Assembly (NCBI GenBank): GCA_900155495.1
Contig: FTLJ01000676.1
Location: forward strand, 1 to 36,889
Length of the DNA stretch: 36,889 bases
Source of the DNA: Porogramme epimiltina
Taxonomy: Eukaryota > Basidiomycota > Agaricomycetes > Polyporales > Polyporaceae
Direction: 5' to 3'
Numbering within the stretch: the stretch's first letter is position 1; each line of letters begins with the position of its first letter. The notes under the pieces are model-generated. The model worked only from the letters and a program-made list of their open reading frames with translations, did not search any database and was not told the origin of the DNA. The position numbers were made by a program, and so were the translations under genes. Below are positions 31,466-36,889 of this stretch, piece after piece.

Positions 31466-33792
31466 TCACGCCGAGGTGTCGAAGTGTAGGACCGTCTCTG
31501 CGATCTTCTCCGAGCGCGGCACGATCTTGCACAGGAAAGGCTCCGGGATGCTAAACAAGGACCATGAGACATGCGGGTTGTCAACAGCGTGCCTCAGAAC
31601 ACGAGAAGGGACTGGGGTGCTTACGCGGTCATGGACGGCTTGAACGCCGCGGGCGGGACGACTTCGTTCCCAGAGGCGTCGACGGCGCGGCGGATGTCGA
31701 ACGCGGCGACGATGTGTGCGATGGCGAGCCAGATAGCGCGGTCTGCGAACACCTGTCCCGGGCAGACCCTGTGTGGTAGAGGCGGTGTTAAGCCTAGGAC
31801 GTGGTAGTAGGATGAGTGGCGAGCATACCGTCGCCCGAAGCCGAAGGTGAAGCTGCTTGGGAGCTCGACTTGCCCGTCCGTCCCTGTGGCCTTCTCGCCC
31901 GCAGCCGCCGCCGCCATGGCGGCCAGGTGGCGCTCTGGGCGGAACTCCTCGGGCTCGGGGTAGAAGTCAGTGTTGCGGGACATGCCCCTATAACATACAA
32001 GAGAGGGTGAAGGACGTGAATCAGCCTCCACGTGCCCAAACTTCCCTGCAGAAGAATGGGAGCGCACCAGATGTTGGGCATGACCATGCACCCTGCGGGG
32101 ATGTCGAAACCGCGATACTCGTCGTGCGCCATGAGGCGGTGAGGCAGGGCGAGGGAGATGCCGGGCCGCCACCGGTAGAGCTCCTCGAGGAGCGCGTTGA
32201 GGTACGGCAGCGCGTCGCGGTCCGCGAAGGTCGGGAGACGGTCGCGCCCGACGACGCCGTCCATCTCTTCTTGGGCCTTTTGGAGGGCTTCGGGGTGGCG
32301 CGTCATGGCGAGGAAGAAGGTCGCGAGAGAGCCATGGGTCTGGGTGAGAAGAGATTAGTCAGTTGTGGAAGATGCGTAGATGATGGGGCTCACCGTCTCT
32401 GTACCGGCTGAGAGATGAGCCACAGGCGTGGTTAGGGCAGCCTGTTTACGACGGCTTATGGATGCTTACCTCCGTATATGGCAATGCCCGTGCCCCGGAT
32501 GTCTGACAGCTCTTCTTCAGTTAGTTCGGCTTTGTGGGCTTCGAGAAGTGCGGATGTGACGCAAGGAGATCCCTTCCCACTCGCCTGCAATATAAGGTGT
32601 CATCAGTAAGCATGCTTGGCAGTGTGGCCGCAACGTAACTAACCATATCCTCCTTAACCATCTCCACACCCCGAACTTGCCACACTTGTAGGTCATCGTG
32701 CGCACGCATCGCGCGCCGTTTGAAGCCAGCGCCGGGCATCCATGACGGCATGTGTTTCACTAGACAGAAGTATGAGCATCATGGTGTGTGCCGAAGACTC
32801 GAAAGATAATGAGGTGAACTCACGGAATGGGAAGAAGTCGACGATGAGAGACCCCGGGCTCCCGCTAATGTTCGTCGCATGGAGCGCGCGCTCAGCCACT
32901 ACAGCAATCTCGTCGTCAACAGACGTCATCCGGCGGCCGTATGTGATCTCCAGAATCGATCCCGAGACATACCTGCGCAATCAGATCGGTGTCAATAACC
33001 TTATACATACACCGCACTGGCAACCCCACACTTCCTACCCTTGACCCTGGCCGCAGGTGACCGGGTACGGATACGGACCGAGGGCGGCGAAGGAAGGTGA
33101 TGCTTACTTGTACAGATGGTCGTTAAACGCTGCAGGAGAGTCGAGAAGGTCGTGGAGGAGCACATGCACGTTGCGGAGCATGAGCGGCTGATAGGACTCC
33201 AATGCCCCTTTGGCTGCCATCGCATCGTGAATCCATTTGCGTTGTCTTCTGAAGCGGTCTCCGTAATGCATCACCGGAACCGTGTTGCCGTAGCCGATCC
33301 TACGGGGGGAATGGAAGGCTCGGTGAGTATCGCGAAGAGCGACCGGCCGCTTTGAGGGCACTTGGGGCGGAGGTGAGAAACGTGTGGACTCACAATTCAC
33401 ACATGAGCACCAACCGTGGCCGGTCAGAATACTTCGCGCTCCGTTTGTCGAGCAGATCCCGGGCGGCCGTGAGGGAGTTGAGCACGAGTGTTGGCGTGCG
33501 GAAGAGCTTAAAAAAGATGACGTCGCCTAGAACATGGCACCGTATCAGCTCCGCACGTCCACCCCACACGCGTCCGACCCTGAGCTCAAGTGTAAAACGG
33601 GGACTCACCATATTTCTTCCTCCAGTCCCAGAACGCGTACTCCTGGAATGCTAGCGGCAGGTGGTGTGCGCTCCCGATGACTGGCAGTGTACTAGGACCT
33701 GGCGGGAGCTTGTACCGCGGCGCAGTAAGCCATCGAGTAAAGACGGCTGCAACGAAGAGGACGGCGCAGACGAGTGGAAGAGGGACACCCAT
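31466..33792 (-). CDS. Cytochrome P450 monooxygenase (P450-3)
   Basis: Eleven exons on the minus strand: 33792-33609, 33526-33394, 33299-33108, 32972-32824, 32759-32644, 32584-32470, 32407-32394, 32339-32068, 31987-31829, 31768-31625, 31550-31466. They give 520 residues. Motifs are the anchor (PLPLVCAVLFVAAVFTRWL), the hinge KLPPGPSTLPVIGSAHHLP, AARDLLDKRSAKYSDRPR, the I-helix AGTET (297-301), ELYR (354-357), FRPERH and the haem loop [11 protein letters not shown] with Cys447. Exons 2-5 and the 14-base microexon equal those of P450-1 and P450-2. The 272-base eighth exon equals 167+23+82, the sum of three exons in the other two genes, so two introns are missing here. It is an ER-bound monooxygenase with unknown substrate. 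A TATA sequence lies 54-61 bases upstream. It is transcribed opposite to the other two P450s. Confidence 0.92.
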
Positions 33793-33845
33793 GCTGGGGA
33801 GTTACCGATGGTCGCGTTCGAGAATGGGCTGGGACAGCTGAGGGG

Positions 33846-33853
33846 TATATAAA
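33846..33853 (-). promoter_or_regulatory. TATA box of P450-3
   Basis: The minus strand reads TTTATATA 54-61 bases before the ATG at 33792. Confidence 0.5.
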
Positions 33854-34953
33854 GGGACAGGAATTGCCAGACTGCGATCCCATATAATGAATATATAATG
33901 AAAGGCTCCTGGGAAAGAAGTCTGATGCGGTCACAGGAAGGCCAGATACGGCGGCTCAATTCCCGGTTCCGTGCCCGGCTCCACCCACAGGGTCCTGTCA
34001 AAGTAGGGGGTCCGTTTTGGACACCCTCTGTCCGAGCTCGTCTTCACATGTAATTCCGAAGAGGCGGTTCCTTGTAGGCTTGGTTCTTTGTTAGTTCCCC
34101 TTGACGACACGCTGTGGGTGGTGAGAAGGTTGTTTCCGTTCGGTAATAGGGAGAAAATGAGGAAGAGGTGGTATGTGTCTTTCCTAATTAGCATGTATGT
34201 CCGATACGTTGATGTGAGACTTGGGGGCGAAGCGAATGGAGCACTAGATCACGGCAAGAGGGCCATTATTCACAGAACCGTAAAGGCTGGGGACTGCCAC
34301 GGTTCTGCGAGCGCTCGGGTTCTGAGGCCATCGAACCGTCCTCGGAACCTGGTATCGAATCGGGGGCCGAACCACCATATCTAACCTCCCCTCACAATTC
34401 ATTATTGAGAACGATCGGTAACCGGCCTCGGAAAACGGAAAACGCAAGGTTTTGGATCCTCCGACCCGTCGGGGGAAGTAGAAGGTTTTGCAGAGTCCGA
34501 CAGTTTGGCCCAATTCGCGGAGAGGTCGAAATTCATCTCTTCGACCCTAAGCGGCATCTGGGCGCTCGATGGTGTGTCTATCGGTGATCGCTGCCTGCAT
34601 CGGGAAACGAGGAGAAGACAAATAGGCGGGAGCGGCGATGCGAGAATTGGGATCGGAGAAGGTTGCAAGTCACGGGTGTATTCCGGTCTCATGGGGGAGG
34701 GCCGCGGCCGGAGTTCGGTGGTAGGTTATTGACGGAGCGCGGAGTATTGATATCCGTAACTGTACTGTGGAGTTGCGGCGGCTGAGAGAAAACTATGATG
34801 CGAAACGGTCTGCGACGGCGGTCCCGGGATGTAATGATGACTACGAGTCCTACGGAGACCGTGCTCTCCAAATGAATGATACAACGTGGTCGATAGCGGT
34901 AGCGCTGATGATGTGAAGGTAGAAAGATCTGCGTTTCAAGCAGAATTGCGCCC
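33854..34953. other. Intergenic stretch with a GAACCG-rich hairpin region
   Basis: I see no gene. A 9-base perfect inverted repeat, CAGAACCGT at 34273-34281 and ACGGTTCTG at 34299-34307, leaves a 17-base loop. Further GAACC/GGTTC words follow to about 34372. The rest is unremarkable flank between the 3' end of the F-box gene and the P450-3 promoter. Confidence 0.45.
34273..34307. repeat. Inverted repeat (hairpin), 9-base arms
   Basis: The perfect arms CAGAACCGT and ACGGTTCTG are separated by 17 bases. The role is unknown. It could be a protein-binding dyad, or part of an old repetitive element. Confidence 0.6.
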
Positions 34954-36686
34954 CTAAGGGAAGGGGAAGCTTTGTTCTTGAGAAGAGACTTGAAAATGCA
35001 GTGTATCACCGGGCATTGATGTCCACTGACCCTATTTAGAGCGTTTAGTTGCAATGATGGGGAGAAGGATACTTTGCTAGTACTCACCTCGTACAAGACG
35101 CCATTGAGGGATAGCCTACGAAGAGCACGGTTTGGAAGGATGAGATCTTCAGCATACCTGCAAAGATTTTGCGCCTGACTCTTGTGTTTCCGAACGTTGA
35201 AACTGGCACTGTGGAGGTTCCTGAGAGGCATAGAGTAGGCCTGGAACTCGCGCTAACGAAGGCGTGTAAGTAAGGTTCCACAGGTTTAGAATAGACGGAC
35301 GCCAATGCATACCAGGACATCCGATGTGATCGATATGGAGAGTTCTTCTAGCTCTGTGCACCTCGAGCACAGCTCTTTTAGCGCGCGCTTCCCTACGAAG
35401 CAGTCGCGCATGTCTAGGACGCGCAGAGTTCGGAAGTGTTTGGTGTAGAGATGCTCCACAAGGGAGTCAAATGCAGGGAACGCGCCCGATACTTCGTTAT
35501 CGCAAACGAGGTGCAGGGACTCCAGAGGCGCCTGGGATATTGCGCGGCGAAGCCATTTGTATAGGTACGCGGCATCTTCACGAGTGTCAACGTCAGTGTA
35601 TTGCACGGTAAGGTGACGTAGGTCCTTCAATCGCGGCACTATTGATGGGCGCATTTGCTTAAATGGGCTCACGCGTTAGCGGGAGAACGTGGGAGATCGG
35701 TGAGAACGTACCAAATAGTAACGGAACTGGAGCACGCGGAGATTAGGAAGATCTTGCCAGAACTCGAAGACGTCGTTATCGGTAAGGGAGTACGAGAGAC
35801 CTAGTGTGAAAGATGACACCTCATCCATGTGTGGCAGGAACGATCGAAGGACGCCTGGCGTGACGGAGCCACAACTTCCCTGACTGTACAGTGAGATCCA
35901 ACTATAATGAGCGAGTGTGCATACATACGTACCATCAGCTGAAGCGTCTTCAGCGTAGGTTGAAGACTTTCCAGTAGACTAGGTAGAAGATATAGGACAG
36001 CTCGCGAGGGAGAGTATATGGTAAGACTCTCGAGGTTACATAGTTGAGAGAGCGTCGGAATGTGGTTCTCGTTGCAACACGAGGTGTTGATCGTAAGATT
36101 GCGCAGCTTCGAGAGTTGGAGGAGCAGGGGTAGCACATTATCGAAGACGTTTTCGTGATATTGACTAGGGGCGAAGATGACCGTATGCAAGTTGGGCCAG
36201 CTCTCCATAGCAGATCTAAGTTGCATAGAGAACTTGTTGAGGGGAGGAGCCCTAGATGAGAGATAGCCTGTGATCGAGTCAGGTGGGCGCCACATTTATA
36301 CAGCATTAGGGTGGGCCCATACCGCTGATTTCTAATCGACGGACAAGGGTCGAGTTGTGGGGTAAGCGGGCCGACGCGAAGAAGCCCTTCTAAAGTCATG
36401 AGATGGAAGTTAGTTAACACAACGGCGATCATGCACTCTGGAAGCTTACCGACAATTCATCTCGCTTTTTCAGGTCCAGGACTGGACTGTATGCCGGAGA
36501 ATATGTCACCTTGGAGTACAGATGTGTTGCCGCGACCTCGCAAAACATCCGGCTGACTAAGGCACAGCTGTATAGAGTGGCTTTATCTTGGTCCAGCCAC
36601 TCTATGATGTGGAGGAGAACATCGTAAGACGCCCTTCCCGGCGTCGATGATTGCGTTGTAAAACTATCTGAGGAAGGCTCCGACAT
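34954..36686 (-). CDS. F-box protein with leucine-rich-repeat-like C-terminal region
   Basis: Seven exons on the minus strand: 36686-36450, 36389-36323, 36267-35933, 35879-35712, 35657-35313, 35252-35088, 35031-34954. They give 464 residues. The introns are 53-75 bases with CTGAC or CTAAC branch points. Residues 18-60 form the F-box (SYDVLLHIIEWLDQDKATLY, then SCALVSRMFCEVAATHLYSK), which would bind Skp1 in an SCF ubiquitin ligase. The rest has repeated LxxLxxL strands (LSKLRNLTI, LCNLESLTIYS, LKDLRHLTV, FRTLRVLDMRDC, CTELEELSI), an irregular leucine-rich solenoid typical of mushroom F-box proteins. Substrate recognition by this part is inferred. The ATG at 36686 is chosen because the frame upstream of it only offers a TTG. 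The exon 6 acceptor could also be GAG six bases later without frame change. Confidence 0.85.
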
Positions 36687-36889
36687 TATATGGCCAGAAG
36701 GAGTATGTTGAAGCTGTTTGCGACGCAATTAGACTGTAGAGATGATTGAATCGAGAGACGTGCATGGCGGTGCGGAGACAAGTCGCGTCTCGACTGACGG
36801 ATGCAGTCATCGGGACTCCGCGGAGCTAGGGCGTCTATATTGCCCAAGCAAAGGGTCTTTATGTCTTCGCGAAATGACATCTCGTCCCG
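36687..36889. other. 5' flank of the F-box gene, window edge
   Basis: No gene is supported. A 64-codon minus frame ends here but has no motif, and the F-box gene promoter must lie in this stretch or beyond. Confidence 0.35.

Noticed and set aside
36686..36880. 64-codon minus-strand frame at the right edge
   Set aside because: It has no domain motif and overlaps the expected F-box gene promoter. It may be the end of something outside, but nothing supports it.

Overview
The window looks like a basidiomycete genome, most likely a wood- or litter-decaying Agaricomycete. The coding exons are GC-rich. They are split by many introns, mostly 48-80 bases, with GT-AG ends and CTNAC-like branch points. 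The gene content also fits: cytochrome P450s of the expanded mushroom type, lineage-expanded BTB/POZ proteins and F-box proteins. I spliced every gene model by eye. Reading-frame continuity, family motifs and comparison between copies within the window were the guides.

Layout, left to right. Bases 1-437 hold the 3' exon of a membrane protein (DUF7702-like). About 5 kb of gene-poor sequence follows, with a decayed BTB fragment and then a tRNA-Val(UAC). P450-1 is at 7135-9687 (+). A second decayed BTB fragment, an NTF2/SnoaL-like small protein (11994-12600), an intact BTB gene (13100-14337), P450-2 (14979-17172) and ribosomal protein eL14 (17684-18409) come next, all on +. From 18.7 to 24.4 kb there is a segmental duplication. 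It has two copies of an unrecognised coiled-coil/proline-alanine gene on the minus strand (19443-20404 and 21315-22503), a truncated BTB 5' end, and a fuller divergent BTB gene (23128-24409) that carries a +1 frameshift in a run of eight G.

The right third is more conventional. It holds a SMARCD/BAF60 (Snf12/Rsc6) chromatin-remodelling subunit (24986-27406, +), a BAR-SH3 membrane-curvature protein (27988-30987, +), P450-3 (31466-33792, -) and an F-box/leucine-rich-repeat protein (34954-36686, -).

How the genes relate: the three P450s share exon lengths to the base (133, 192, 149, 116 and a 14-base microexon), so they are paralogues that differ by intron loss or gain. BTB sequence occurs at least five times, twice as genes and three times as relics, so BTB copies are being made and broken here. 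The eL14, SMARCD and BAR-SH3 genes are housekeeping genes between accessory ones. I see no complete transposon, CRISPR array or rRNA. The most unusual part is the duplicated orphan gene coupled to BTB 5' ends.
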